NCBI GenBank assembly: GCA_037576195.1
Contig: CM075103.1
Span: forward strand, 5,642,001 to 5,706,000
Length of the DNA: 64,000 bases
Source of the DNA: Phytoseiulus persimilis
Taxonomy: Eukaryota; Arthropoda; Arachnida; Mesostigmata; Phytoseiidae
Direction of reading: 5' to 3'
A program made the translations under genes and the position numbers. Positions within the stretch are counted from its first letter, which is position 1. Every line of letters begins with the position of its first letter. A model generated the notes under the pieces. The model saw only the letters and a program-made list of their open reading frames with translations. It did not search any database and was not told the DNA's origin. Positions 1-13,167 of this stretch are shown piece by piece.

Positions 1-3000
1 CAGAAGTTCGACCGCGAAGATATGGGGACCCTTTTTCATTTCGTCCGTGTTCCAACCTCAATGGAGAACCCAGACTCGGGCGGTCGGAGAACGGAATGAA
101 AGGCTGAAAAGGCGCGGGGAATAGAGCCAAGGGTCACTGCAGACGGCTGGGGTAGGGGCACGGCTACGCAGAAGGGAAATGTAGACGCGAAAATTTGGTG
201 TGCCGACGAATGGCTATAGAGAGGGTCGGGCGCAAATGGGAGAAGACCGTTCTTCAACTCGGGCCCCAACTCCACAGTCCACCTCTCCGAACCGCCGGAG
301 ATAAAGAACGAAACGGTGAAGGAAAAAAAGCCCCCGCCTGCGAGCAATGGGTTCCAAGTCTAGTGGAGCCGGTACACAGGCGGGTATTCCACTAACCTTT
401 CAAACCGTCGGGGGATTCGCGAGCTTTCAGCACAATTGTTTCCTCTCCTGAAGACGGATTGGCGGGGAAGACGAGCCGAAGGAACATATTAACACCTCTC
501 GGATGAGGAATAGGGAGCGTGCGATTTCCACCAGCGCGAGAACGCTGGAGCCGGGCAGTTGCAGATGGAGTCGCTCAGAATGTTCAGCAAAGGGCGGTTG
601 GAAAAAGTTGACGATCTGGCGGAACTGAAATACAGGGTTCCGGGCAAGGCATCGGCTGGGTTTTACGACCGATGGCAGGAATCGCGTCGCATCGAGAAGC
701 TTTTAAACCGTTATGAGATTTCCGTTGTCGACACCAGCGATTATTGTTTCTGTGCTGTCGTTCGACCATTGTCCCGGGTCCCGTATCGTCCGCTCCGAAG
801 GAGCGGGTGTTTGGTTTCGGACTTCCTGTTTGATTCGAAAATCAAACTCGCTCAATGCCTCGTTTCCGGGGGGCTTCACAATCGGCGGAACGAAATCAGA
901 TCTGCTCTCAGCTCCCACTCAGTGCGGTTAACCTGCGCCCTGAGACGGATTCCGCGCAATTGAACATTTCTTTCCTGATACGCGTTCCATCCCCCCTCTC
1001 TCTCTCTCTCTCTCTCGCCCTCTTATACCCCTCTGAACTCCGCTATCTTGTTCGAAGCGGCGTTCTGTCCTCTTTATCCTTCTTGCCCTCTCTGCTGCTG
1101 TAAATCCGAACCTGTACTCCGGCTTTTCACGAGTCACAATCTCATCCTTATCCTCTGAAATCCGACCGCGCTCCTCGAGCCCCCTGCCTGTGCTCTGTCG
1201 CCGTTCTTGGGCTCAGGTCTCTCGATCGGCTCAGTTGGTAACGAAAGAATCCGTTGGAGTGTTCGATATGGAAACCGTTCCCGGAGTCACCGCTACCTCG
1301 AGATAGGGAGGAGTCTCGGTGGAAATCTCAGCGTTTCCGCGACAGCTGTTCGCCACAGTCAGCTTAAGCGACCCGTGGAACTGAATTCGGCGATAAAATC
1401 GGGCAGAAAGATTCACCGTCAGGAACGCTACCACGGGTAAGCTACTGTTGTCTATCATTATTCCGGCCGCTGCTCCTGGCATTGAATTAAGTGAGCGTGA
1501 CGAGCGGAGACGGTTCTGTCGATCCGAACCCAAGTAGCCTCGTCGACACAACGACGACGATCTCAGCGGTTGTGATGGTACCAACCTTGCGTAGCCCCGC
1601 CCCCTCCCCCGATCCGGGGGGATCATGTTCCCTATTTTTTGATCCGCCAAATCACAGCGGTAGTGAGGTGAAGACCGCGCTCCGTTTCCACGATCATGAA
1701 CCAACACCGCGTGAGCCTCCGCGAAAACCGGGGAGAGACTCGTGCAAGGATTGGCAGAACTTGGAATTCGCCTCGGAGAAGAAAAACCGACTCTAGAGTG
1801 CAACTAAGAGCGTCGCCGCAAGCGGGCAATTCCCTTCGGCGGCTTTTACCGCCTGGGCATCTCAGCCCACCACCGAGCGAGCGAACCGTGATTTATCACT
1901 CGGCAGCTATCGACCGTGGTGTCGATCAATCTTTCCATTAGGGTTTTCACTCCGGAACAGGAGAGTTTGATTAAAACGAATCACTACCTGCGTTGGGGTT
2001 AGCACTGACGGAACGGAACCCGCGCAGAAGAAGACCTCGAGATCACGCGCGGGCATTGCGCAAATCGATCCGAGGGTTTACGCTTGAAATTCCTTCTTCT
2101 ACTCAGAAGGGTGGACAACTCATCCGGGATCTCAGCTCACGGGACTTGTCCGGAGGCCCCTCTGAAAAGCATCCTCCATGGCCTTCCTGCGCGTTGAAAA
2201 CTCCTGAACCAAATCCAATATCCTGCGCAGGACGTATCCTGAGTTCCGGTCGACTCCCATGGACAACAAAGCCGGGGTAGGTTCCAAAGCGGCCAGTAGC
2301 AACTCGGTGGTCTGCATACCGAACCGATTCTTGTCTCCGCTTCTGCGAAATCCCTGAAACTGTGATTACCGGGACAATTACCCCTCATTGTGATAACATC
2401 TCATCCCTGGTCATGTTTCCGGCGGGTCGAGTAACTTGATACATAGTTCCTGGGGGGTTTTGCCTGATTATGGAGACGTTGATGAGCGGGTGGACTCAAG
2501 AAAATAAAAAGAGCGAAAACTCTTGGTCGTAGCTCACGTCCGCCAGATTATTCTCGGGAATGTTGGATGCCACCCTCAGCTGTGGCCGGTCGCCGCTTCT
2601 GCCACCGTCGTTGCTCGGGAGAATAATGATAGAACATTCGCTAATTAATAAAGCAGCGGAAATTTGCATCGGCCGCCGCTTGTTCTGTCGGCCCGCTCTT
2701 ATCTCCTCCCGCGGCAAAGCAGACAGGTCAGCAGGACGCTGTGAACTCCCCTGGACCGAGGTTCTCCGAGGCTTCTCAGGATCCCTCCCGGAACCTCTCG
2801 ATTTCTCATGGCTGTTGTGCGTGGCGAGCGTGAAGATTCTCCCACATGACCGTGGTGCGATGTTTGAGGCTTGCATTCTCTGCTGTATCCGTCCTGTCAT
2901 CGACATCAAACGAATATTTTCTGTCGGGATAGCTGCGTCGTTCAGCTGATCGATGCGGGCTCTCGAATGCCGACACCGATCAGATAGAATTCCGAGGAGA

Positions 3001-6000
3001 TTGCCAGATTTCGTGCTCATTCGGCTCGGGTTCACTTAATTAGCTGGCTTCAAGATCAAGGAACCCGTGAGTGAGTGAACTCAACCGCCTGAGAGAATTC
3101 TTTCCGAACCTGGAGTGGGCGGAGAATGGGGAAGAGGGGGGAGTGCTGGACGAACCTCGGACTGCTGATAGCTTGCGTGTCGGCTGCCAGCGCATTTTCG
3201 GATCCCCGTCGGATGGACGACAGGACGTGCGAATGAAGAAACTCGCCTCCTGCGTGCTCGCCTGCATGCTCGTCCGTCTACTTGCGCCCTCGTAGTCCTG
3301 AGGGAGACGGGTTCATTACAAGTTCAGTCCGGGGATGAGGACTCTCTAATTTGACCATCTTCCCAGTGCGCGACGTGTTGTCGTCATATCCATCATCATC
3401 AAGAGCAGCAGGGGTTCTGTCGTCGCCGCGAGCCTTCAGCGACTCGTGGTAACTCTGAGGGAGCCGCGATGATCAAATCAATTCCGTACTCGAGCCCTGC
3501 GTCTATGTAGAATCGAAGCTGACGGAGACAATTTTCCGACCGACCCGCCTCCCATTGGATCAGGACACTTCTCAGTATTTAAATGCTAATGGATGGGCGG
3601 TTGCGCTCCACCTCTCCTACCGCTGGAGCTTCTGTCGCGGTTATTTCGTTTAGGGCTCGAGCAATCTCGGCCATCGTGGACTCGATCCTTCCGAACCAGC
3701 GTCGCTCGCAACAGACTCCGAAAGAGTTGAGTCCCGTTCACTTCCCCGCCGGGAACCGGGACGGAGCCGCCAATCTATCGGCTCGTATGGAAGCCCTCCG
3801 GAAGGGAGGACTCACAGGTTTGCCGATTGTTTTTCTCAGGTAACACAGGTGGGATGATTCGTTCGGCTCCTCTCGACGACGGGTTGTGGGTAAAAATTGT
3901 GCATGACAAAATCCATTCGGTCCTCGTGCACCCGAACGCCGAAGGCGTAAGTCTCGCTGTTCGTGCTCCCGTTGCGTCTGGCGTTGGCGTTCCGTAGCAA
4001 CGGACTTCAGAAATCCGCAGCCCCATCGGTCGGTGGAACTGCGCTCAATTGGCCGTTGGACGCGAACGCGCAGAGTTCGGTTTGAACGAATCGTCCAGTT
4101 CCTTCATGGAACCGAATCGCGCGGGCGAATGTTCAGAGAAGCTGCTCGAGGGAATGCGGGAATCGTCCCTTGCGTCCTGCCATTCTCCCGCGTGATTCCC
4201 TCTGAGCCGATCGCTTTTCCCCATTCCCTTGGAAATTTCTGGCTTCCAACCTACACCTCGCGCCATTTCTGTTTTCCCCTCGCAGACTCATCTCCTCCAA
4301 CTTCGAGGAAGACTTCCGGAGGAGGGCGGCTCGTGGGCCGACGTCGACAGATGATCACCATCGACACAGTCCGGTGTCGATGGCGGTTTTTCTCGCGAAT
4401 ACCTCCCCGGAATGGATCGCGTCTCAGATATGAGGAGGTGAGGACGTTGGAGGAGCGGAGAACGTTGAGGTCGTTCCAAGAGTCATTGTTCGCCGTCGCC
4501 GGGTAGAACGCCGCGACGTGTATACGGTGCGCGGAAGAGTCCCGGGGAGGGAGACGAGGTAATCCTTATCGTGGCTGGCTGATATCTCAGCTGTGGTGAT
4601 ACCCGTCCTCTGCGCCTGCAGCTGGGAGGATCAGAAGATGATGACGAGAGAGATTCCATCAGAGATAGATAGATGCTTCCTCTGGAGGCGGGATCTCTTC
4701 TCTCCGCGATCTCCCTCCTCCATCTTAATATGGATCAATAGATGGATGATATTAATGCATCGGCTGCTCGGCAGAGAGCCGGCTGAGGAATCATAGAGAA
4801 TCACTCTACGGGCAATAAACTGATTTCAATAGTTATCAGATTGAGCCCCGCGTTCCGCGATGCGGGAAGCAACCAAATACGAAAGGACAGAGAATTAGTT
4901 GCTTGATGTATCAGAGAGTCGCAGTGATGAGCTCCCGGGGGAGCTGTATCAAAGTTTCCTTCTTTTTCCCCGAGCCTCCGGGCTGTCCACAGCCACCCGC
5001 GCCGGGACCATTTACACTTTTTCCTCCATTTTTCCTCTCCCGCCCGCTGATCTGGAGGATCCTCCTCTCTGTGTGGCTGCGGGTAGAATAACTTTTCCGG
5101 TTCATTTTTGGATACTTGCGGTGAGGTCTAGGATGGTGACTCCAGTGTGACGTCTCGGAAACCAGTGGATGAAGATGTTCTCGAAGTCGGCGCTCCCTGA
5201 CCGAGCAGTATCCTCTCGCAGCAGTCGAAGGGGACCCCAAACGGTTGCGGTGGCCGCTACTCCAAAGTTGTGCCTGCCCGATTTCAATCAGCCATCAAAT
5301 GCCGCCACGAGCTGCTTTCTGGCCGCCGCCGCCACCACGCTAGGGGTGGGCCTCGAGTCCAACGATTCCGGATCGGAGCTCCTCATCACTTCCACAGTCG
5401 TAGCCAAATATATCGAGACGAGACGGGATCGGTGGGAGAGGGAACGAACGAAAAATTTGAAATTGAAGAAGTGGAATCCTTTCGGCGGGGCCGAGGGAAC
5501 GCTGAAATGATATGGCAGCAGTTTTTTTCTTCGAAGAGAAAAAAACTATTTATTCCACACGCTGAGTCTCACTTGTCGTCTGCCTCTCTTGGCCGGAGAA
5601 GACCCGCTCTGACCCGTCAGTTGCTCGCAAGCTTCTTCCAAAGGTTTTTCCCAACCGAGTCACGAAGAGTTGCCCCTCGCTCGGGAGCCGGCAACCGAGC
5701 GAACGTTCGCTTCGCGGACTCTCGTTTCGTAAGCTATTGAATTCGGAGCCGTCCCGACACCGCCCGAAAGCCACCGCACCCCGATGAATACTTCATCTCA
5801 TGGCACTGGCACTCAGCGTCCTATACGTTTCGCATTTGGTGTCAGAAAACGGCCTCGTGAAAGTTGTTTTGCATCGGAGTCGTACACGACATGCAAAAAC
5901 AAAGATGGCGCGCGGAGTCCCTCCGGTTGCATCGCGTTGACAGGAAATTCCCGACGGGTTCCGTTGGCGATGTCTGACGGCAAGCGTTTCAACTTGGGAA

Positions 6001-7936
6001 ATATGAGGAGAAATCAGCTCTTGACGCCAGAGGTGAAGAGACGGATTTTCCGGCGGTCCTCGGTCTTCGCGGCCACATATGGTGAGACGGTCGTCCTGAG
6101 AAGCGTGGAGGAGTCCGAGTTGGAAGCGGGATATTGTTCCAAACGGAAGATCGACCGAAGGCAATCACGACGGAGAAACAGTGGTGCAAGGTCATATCCT
6201 GACCCGAAGAGATGAGAACGCTTGAACTCGCGCGCCTTCGATGTTTCCTTTGCAGTGCTTGGTTGTGCTGTCGGTCCCGGCCTATGGGCTCTAGCCTCGG
6301 GATATCTCTCTCTTCTTCCACTTTGTATTCTGATCGGGACTGTCGTTGAGCGCTCTTCAAAAAACAAATAGATGCGCCACTCGGAATAACGCGCGAAAGG
6401 CCCGCGCGTGAACACTGTCCACCGCGGGAGCCGGATAAGTGGAGAGGCGGTGGCTGAGCTGCGGGCCGCATCGGAGGCGTCCAAACCACGTGCCATCGGA
6501 TTCGGGCGGTTGGAGTCGTTTCCAAACGGTCGAGCGCGTCCTCGGTTCTACTCGGACCGCGGAGGTCCTTGAAGCGTTGTGGTGGAGTCAGGGAGTTCGA
6601 GGGAAGAAAAACAGAGTCGCGGCACGGACGAGTGATGCCGCCCGTGTCCCAGGAAGTGCGGGAGGTGTCGAAAACGAAAACTTCCTCCTTGTTTTGCCAC
6701 GCCGGTGGCTGCCGCCGATTCCCAGGGGGCCACCGAGCAGTTAGAGAACACCGAAGAGAAGGAGGAGGGGGGAGTCAGACGAAAACGAAGAAGGATTCAG
6801 AGAAGTGATCGGACCAGCTGTGGCAAATTGAACGATGGAAACAAGACAGAAGCCGACGTGGAGAAAGGGAATCTCGGACAAGGCAGGGAGAATGTCACGC
6901 GAGAGGAGCGCCGTGTGCGTGTCAATACTGCTCTTGACGCGCTTTCTCGCGACCAAATCATGAGCCGCTGTCGTTTGCTTCCATGGAGAGGAAAGGTTTG
7001 AGGTGGCGCGTTCGAGAATCGCTGCCGCCCGTCCTGCGACGGATCGCAGCTCGGCCCAGCGAAGTCATTCCGAGTCTAAACCAGTTTCCCCGAAGCGGCA
7101 AGGAGCGAGGAAAAAAAAAAGAAGAAGTAGAAGGAGAGATGTTTCCGAAAGCAGATCCCGATGTTTCTCCTCCAACGGTTTTCTGCGTCGAGCGCTATGC
7201 GCACTCACGTCTTCTGGAGTTGGATCAATTCGTTCGTTTTGTCTTCCCTCGGACGATTCTCGCGTCGAGAGAATTCTCTTGACAGGAAGATATTTTCCGC
7301 TCTATTCCCTGACGTCTACCGCTCCGTGCCCCGCTCCCGCCGGAGGCCCAACCCCTTCCCACCGGCTTGTTGGCCGTCCGACCACTTACTCCGCTGTTTC
7401 GTTCACCATCAATCCGAGACGGAGGAACGAGAGTCGACTCGAATACCAACGCGAACGCAGAGGCGAAAACTGCTATCGCTGGAGCAGTCAACACGGACTC
7501 CGTTTCTCCAATACACTTTCATTGGTGTCACACACTTGCGTCAAGTTAACTGGACCGTAACGCCAGAGAAGAGCATATCCATTGTGTGATTGAAACCTCT
7601 ATCGTTTGGCGGATCGATTGTCGCCACACAGAAGGATCGTTTTCGGGGAATCGATCTGAAATACGTTGCGTACCGAAATGAGGGGTTTCACCATGGAGAA
7701 TCAGAGGCCATGGATGAGATTTCAACTGACGCGCTCCTAGTCTTGATGAGCTCTATCTCCGGTAGCCGGCGGGAGTCAGCCGCAGGAACGGAAACTCCAA
7801 TTCGTCCAAGGTCGGCGATCGGCTTCCACGGAAGAAATCAGTCTGTCTTAACGGACGGACGGACGGAGCTCAGTCGACCTGATCGTCGAGTAGTGCACGA
7901 CTGGGGATTGACTGATCTTCTGTCGGATCTTTTCAG
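1..7936. other. Noncoding stretch, no supported gene
   Basis: I see no recognisable gene here. There are many open frames of 60-190 codons on both strands, for example a 190-codon frame at 1231-1803 minus and a 185-codon frame at 7003-7560 plus. They overlap one another in several frames, are rich in Arg, Ser and Pro, and show no domain or repeated motif I recognise. This is what chance gives in DNA of about 50% GC. A short CT microsatellite lies at 996-1016, and an isolated AATAAA on the plus strand at 4814-4819 has no coding region before it. Small exons of a large gene could still be hidden here. Confidence 0.5.
996..1016. repeat. (CT)n microsatellite
   Basis: About ten uninterrupted CT dinucleotide units follow a run of six C. 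No gene is adjacent. Confidence 0.9.
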
Positions 7937-8128
7937 GCAGGTGGAGGAGGAGGAGGACTGGCAGCAGTGGCGAACACGTCGGCGACAGCCTCGTCGACCA
8001 CTCGCCGTTTTGCACTAGGGAATCCACAGTTGAGCCTTGCCGCCATGGAATGGCTCGTCGCCCAGGAGTGTCCTGCACAGGTTCTGTGGACCCCTCGCAC
8101 AGAGCAGGACGCCCCCGCGGAGTTCCAG
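7937..8128 (+). CDS. Candidate internal exon, product unknown
   Basis: A 192-nt open block is bounded by a good 3' splice site (ATCTTTTCAG just before 7937) and a plausible donor (CCAG|GTCAGC after 8128). It is exactly 64 codons, so it could be a phase 0/0 cassette. The translation starts with a glycine run, passes through a Ser/Thr/Ala-rich stretch, and then has a helical-looking part reading LSLAAMEWLVAQECPAQVL. I do not recognise the protein, and no partner exon is visible nearby. It may be a chance coincidence of splice-like sites around an open frame. Confidence 0.25.
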
Positions 8129-9992
8129 GTCAGCATTCTAGATCCTTCCCTTGACGTTGTCGACAAAAATGTCGAGATTCCTGTGTCGCTCGCTTTGTCA
8201 CGATGCCCTGCCCTCGGTGCTGTCTTTGCTTGGGGATGTAGACTCCTTTGTGTTACCTACTCAGCCTCTCTCTCCCTCTCCCTTCTTCAACAACGGCGGA
8301 AGCTCGGCCTGCAAGGATTCCTCATAGCGCCGAAAAGTGCCCTCTGAAGCTTTCGTTGGTCAGCGACCCGGGGTTTCGTTTAGGGCGGCTCCAATCGGTT
8401 TGGGAGCTAACTGATCCTCAAACTAACTGTCTGACCAGCTGGTCCGCGCAGCTTGCCCTTAATCCTGACCAAAAGAAGCGAATACGCCGCACGGAGCCGA
8501 AGCTCAAGCTAAGCTCCGGGCCGAAGCGTGTCGAACCAATTTCTCTCGAGTCAGAGACGAAACCGTGCGACCTCTCTCGGCGCTTGCGTCTCTCGTCTTC
8601 AGTTTCCAATCGAGCTCGATGTACCAAGTTCTAGACGCCGGAACTTTTTCGATAACGATCGAACGTAGAGCTTGTTTTGACACACAATTTGGGCCGGGTG
8701 CTCCTGCGATGGAGCTCGATGACGGAGCCCTGCTTGGAAAACCGTTGACATTGGAGAAATCGACCTGCTCGTTCCCTGAAGGCTCACTGTTTCTCGCTGC
8801 TCCCGGTAATGATGAGTCGCAGTACCCGGACCCCTGATATCCGATCCCCACACCCGTTTGACTCGTTTGCCCTGATGCGACCACCCTGTGAACCGTTCCG
8901 GATGTTTTATCTGTTTGAGCATTAAAACTTCAGCAGGTCGACCATGTCTCGTCGACAGCAGGCGGCTCGTCATCGCGGTGTCGTAATAGTCCGTTAGGGC
9001 GTCATTAGGAGTCTGATTATCTCGTGAAGGCGAAATGAAAAAAAAACACATGAGATCAAGCGGTTGGGGACGGGAGAGGAAAGCCCCGATGAGGTTGGTC
9101 GCTTCACTTGTCATTCAAATGTATTACTAAGCTACTACTGCTGCTGAGGAAATGGAGTTTGCCGACCCTCGCGTCCGACCTGGTTGGATAGAATAACGAA
9201 CGAACGGGGCTGGAATGCGTTCATTCGTTCTGAAAGACCGAGCAGGACCTGTCCCGCGGTGAGCCGTTCAACGGTCCGCCCGAGCTTCCATGTTTAACGG
9301 CTCACGCTTACTCTCGCCTGCCTGGGCAACCGAAAAGACGTTCCTGAACAACTTCAAGAAGAGATACGCTCATTGAGTCTTGATTATATTCTAATGCGCC
9401 TGCTGCTGTATTCGAATTAAAGACAGTCTTTTTTCCCCGCTGCCCCCACGAACGCCTGAGCTGCCCCGTCGGCAGCGGGTGCGTCACCCCCTTCGTGCGT
9501 GGCACGCAAGGGGAGCCCCTTTTCAGCTCCCTTGCCTCCGGCGCTCGGAACAATGATCAAGAGCTAAACGAGTTCGCTCTACCCCCCGCCATTCATTAAT
9601 AGAGGCATTCATCCGCACAGGGTCTTCGCGTTCACCTAAAGCCTCGTATCGGAACTCACCGGAGTCTTCCTTGGCGGCTCGTTATCCCTCCCTCTAGGTC
9701 TGCCTACCCCTTCGTCGTCTTCTGCTCTCCATCGCTCTGTCGATTCGATCGGAAACCATGATTCTCACGGAACCTGCGTCGCCGCACGAGCCTTCCCTCC
9801 ATGCGCCTCGTACAGGAGCCCGGGCCCTCCTGAATATTTGGGAGTTCTCCTGACTTGTTCCTCTCTTGCCCGCCATAAACAGGGGTCGTGGGAGCGAGGT
9901 GCCACGTTAGAGAGGTGGTCTGATCAAAGGCTAGGATGCTCAATTCAGTTATGCAAATCGGACCGGTGGCCAAGCACCGTTGCTGGATGGCT

Positions 9993-10012
9993 GCTTGCTT
10001 GCTTGCTTGCAA
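9993..10012. repeat. (GCTT)n microsatellite
   Basis: About four and a half units of GCTT/TTGC are followed by an AAGC inversion. Confidence 0.8.
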
Positions 10013-10785
10013 GCACCAACTTTCCTCTTCTTTTGTTGGGAAATGACCCGACCGGGATCGCCACGCGAAAACTTGCATCCTTCCGCCCCGCTTGCCTATT
10101 GGCTCTTCGATTCGTACCGAAGCCTAGAACCATCCGACGCTGGCGCGATAAACGAAATTACGAACGCAATTTGCTGCTGAGGCTCCTGGCGCCCGAACTC
10201 GCATGCTGGATATGCAGCACGGAGCCAGCGCGTCAGCTGGGTGCATTCCTCATCCTAATACGTTGCGTTGGGAATTATACGCGGAACGGCCGGAAATGGT
10301 TGAGCGTGGAGATTCGAACGGTCTCGGGACGACTCCCGACAAATACTCTGACCGGTGTCGAGCTGCGTTTCGTGGCGAGGATCAGACTCTCCTCCGACCC
10401 GGCGGGAGCTCCCGCAGCTCTATGACATCGTCGACTGCCGTCAACTTCGGATTCCTTTCCCCTGTCTGCGTTGTCGGCCTTTCCGTTTTCCAGCCCTTCT
10501 CCCGACGTTTCGAGTTTCTTCTCGACAAACAGTCGATTCTCGACGATGTCGGTTGTTGTGCTGCTCGTCCACGTGGTCTCCGATGTCGGTTGGGATGTTC
10601 CCTGCCTGCGAAACTCGGGAAACCTGTTCTCGTCGCGATCTCCACTCCCATGTCAATAGACCACTTCGGGTCTTTTTTCTCGTCGTTCGCTGCTTCACTC
10701 GCTTGCCCGGATCTCGCTCCGTATCGATCCGAGTCGGCTCGCTCGGTCGCTACGAGGTGCCTTCGCCGCTGCCGATGATGGTAGT

Positions 10786-10804
10786 GGCTGGCTGGCTGGC
10801 TGGC
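10786..10804. repeat. (GGCT)n microsatellite
   Basis: Four to five GGCT units lead into a GC-rich palindromic stretch (GGCCGGCCTGCCGGC). Confidence 0.8.
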
Positions 10805-12309
10805 CGGCCTGCCGGCAGGATCGATTCGGGCTGAGTTCGATTGTTGCGCGTGACTCCACGGGGACGGTCCGAGCTAGATGGCCGCTCGGCTTTCGCCAGA
10901 CCTCGGGAGCAACAGCCCACTTGAGACTGAGGGTTTTAAACCTCTGTCATTTTTCAAGCAGCTGCGAATCCCTCTTGCTTTCCGTGGCCTTATTCCCTGT
11001 TGCACTCTGGGCTTCCCTATCTGGAAATCGAAAACTTCCCAGCTGCTCTCCGAACTGAGCAGACAGCAAACTGACCTTTGAGAGTCCGTACACGCGATCT
11101 CGCTGCGGAACCCACTTGGAGAGGAGCTCCTAATTCGCTGAACACGCCACGGCCATTAGCTCTCAGACCGACCGTCTTTTGCAGCGGGCGTTCGAGATTG
11201 GTTCCATTTCAGCAGGACCGGACTGTGTTGTTCTGTGCAGGTAGCGGCGAGAGAGCGGAAAAAAGGATAAATTGGGAATCTGAAGAGGTTCTGGTCAGCT
11301 GCTTATTGACTCGAGAGAGGCGAGACTCATCGAGTGTCCAAATTTCAAACAAACTCGAAACCTCGTAGATACCGCCGCGCTTCCAGGGAAAATCCGATAA
11401 CGTCTCCCCAACAGCCCCGGGAACCACGAGCGATAGGGAAAGAAAACTCTGATTCTCTCAAAATCCTTGCTTTCGGCCTTTTTCCCTGTGACCCTTCTCT
11501 GGAGACGTAGTAGATATGGAGATCTCGTCATTCCAAGCGGAAAAGCTCGTCGGGTTTGAACCTCAGAGTTCCCTTTTTCCTGAGAGGTTGAATGGAATTC
11601 GTCACGTCGCAGATTCCTCTTGGGCGCTTGACAGGGACACAAAATCAGGGGTCTTGTGAGAGGAAGTTTTCGTTCTGTTGTCTGAGATGAGTACCCATTT
11701 GACATCGATCGATCGAACACTCACTCTGAGCTGTGTCATTTCGGAAGAGAGAAGAAAAAACAAAAAATCGATTTCAGGACATTCTGTGTGCCATTCAACT
11801 GGGCATGATTGTTCCCGGGAGCCGAGTCTCCAGCCCTCGAGCCGTGACTCTCTCCCAATAGCTGCGCCAGGTAATGGGCTCACCCGTTCAAGTGAGATCG
11901 GCCGATTCCGAGCCGAACCGGTCAGGCGCGTCCAAAGGACCTGCGTCTACCTGGATCGCGATCATGTCAGGGATTGGTTGAGAACGGTCTCTGGCGGAAT
12001 TCCAGAGATGGCCATGTTTGATGTGACTTTCTCGCGGCCGACTCCGAACTCGGGAGTCCGATGCATTGAACACGAAGTGGGCGTGCAAGCCCTCGAGGAT
12101 GTCTCGTCGAGGAGGAGGCGTTCTGTGAGAATAGGAATCATCGCTCCTGGAATAAATCTGAATTCTCACGGGAGCGTATTTCCGTTCGAGAATTCCTCGA
12201 GCATGAACGATGGAAATATTCTCGGGGGTATATCGCGGAGATGACATGAGTCAGACATCGTTTCGCTCCCCCGACGACAGAGTCGTAAGGCTCCAAGTCT
12301 CCGATGAGC

Positions 12310-12345
12310 GTCGGTCGGTCGGTCGGTCGCTCGTTCGTTCGTTCG
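12310..12345. repeat. (GGTC)n/(GTTC)n compound microsatellite
   Basis: About five GGTC units turn into three CGTT units. Confidence 0.85.
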
Positions 12346-12939
12346 GGGTGCTGGAGGAGCCAGTGCGTAGAAGGGTGAAAGTTAGAAAGATGCTCATAAA
12401 CAACCGAGAGAGGAAAATGACGAGCGACTATCAGCAAACGACAGAGCGACAGACTACAACAAAACCGACAGCAACCACACCCGTCGTCGTCGCTTGCAGA
12501 CTCACGGCTGAACGGAGCGGAGGCCGGCGTTGCGCTTGGCGAGCGGCAACTCGGCAGTTGCGAAAAAAAGCAACAGAACGCAGGGGCGGGTCGAGTTCGT
12601 ATCTTTCATTTCAGTCCTAATGAACTCTCGTTGCTGCAGCTGTTCCAGCATAGACGACGACAACGGGAAGCGAACCGACGGGTGACGGAGGGACATGTGA
12701 GCTTAAAGAGGGGCTAATGGGAAGAACGGGTGCGGCGACGTGGAGGGACGGAGCGGTTGGGGAGTGAGGAGGACGAACTCAAAGAGAAGGCGGTCTGATG
12801 GACAGCTACTTCTTATCGGCGATGGCAGCAAGTTAGCCCTCTTGCCGAGAGACCGGGGCGGGGAGCCCGAACAGGGCTCAAACCGTGAGGGTAATGTGTT
12901 GGTGGCCGGTTGACTGTTTGAGGAAAAGATTGATCTTCC

Positions 12940-13167
12940 TCAGAAGAAATGCGACGGTGGGCCAGGCTTCCTGCTAAAGGGCGGGAAGCTTGAGATGTTT
13001 GATTTCCTTCGCAGTGCTATCAGTCCGAGAATGAGGATCGTACTCTCGGGAGCAAATTTCTGGCTCTCCACTAACTTGTTGATGAGGATGTTTACCCCCG
13101 TCGTCAGCGGAGCCATGCTACTGGATTCCAGATAGGACACTGAGGCCATGATGAACTTTATGAACAA
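12940..13167 (-). CDS. Unassigned small open frame or exon candidate
   Basis: A 75-codon frame on the minus strand is less Arg-rich than the chance frames around it. It contains TTGVNILINKLVESQKFAPE followed by a hydrophobic stretch (STILILGLIAL), then a basic RRK and a Pro/Phe-rich end. Just inside its start there is a CATGGCCTCAG that could act as a 3' splice site. Further upstream on the same strand, in another frame, is an acidic Ser/Glu/Asp stretch at about 13193-13270. I do not recognise the protein. It could be an exon of an undetected minus-strand gene, or chance. Confidence 0.15.
   Translation of the reverse strand: MFIKFIMASVSYLESSSMAPLTTGVNILINKLVESQKFAPESTILILGLIALRRKSNISSFPPFSRKPGPPSHFF

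Larger units (their letters stand above)
8129..12939. other. Noncoding stretch with tetranucleotide repeats
   Basis: No gene is supported. The longest open frame (9838-10425 plus, 195 codons) contains the translated GCTT microsatellite and is Arg/Leu/Ala-rich without a recognisable domain. Tetranucleotide repeats lie at 9993-10012, 10786-10804 and 12310-12345. Confidence 0.5.
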
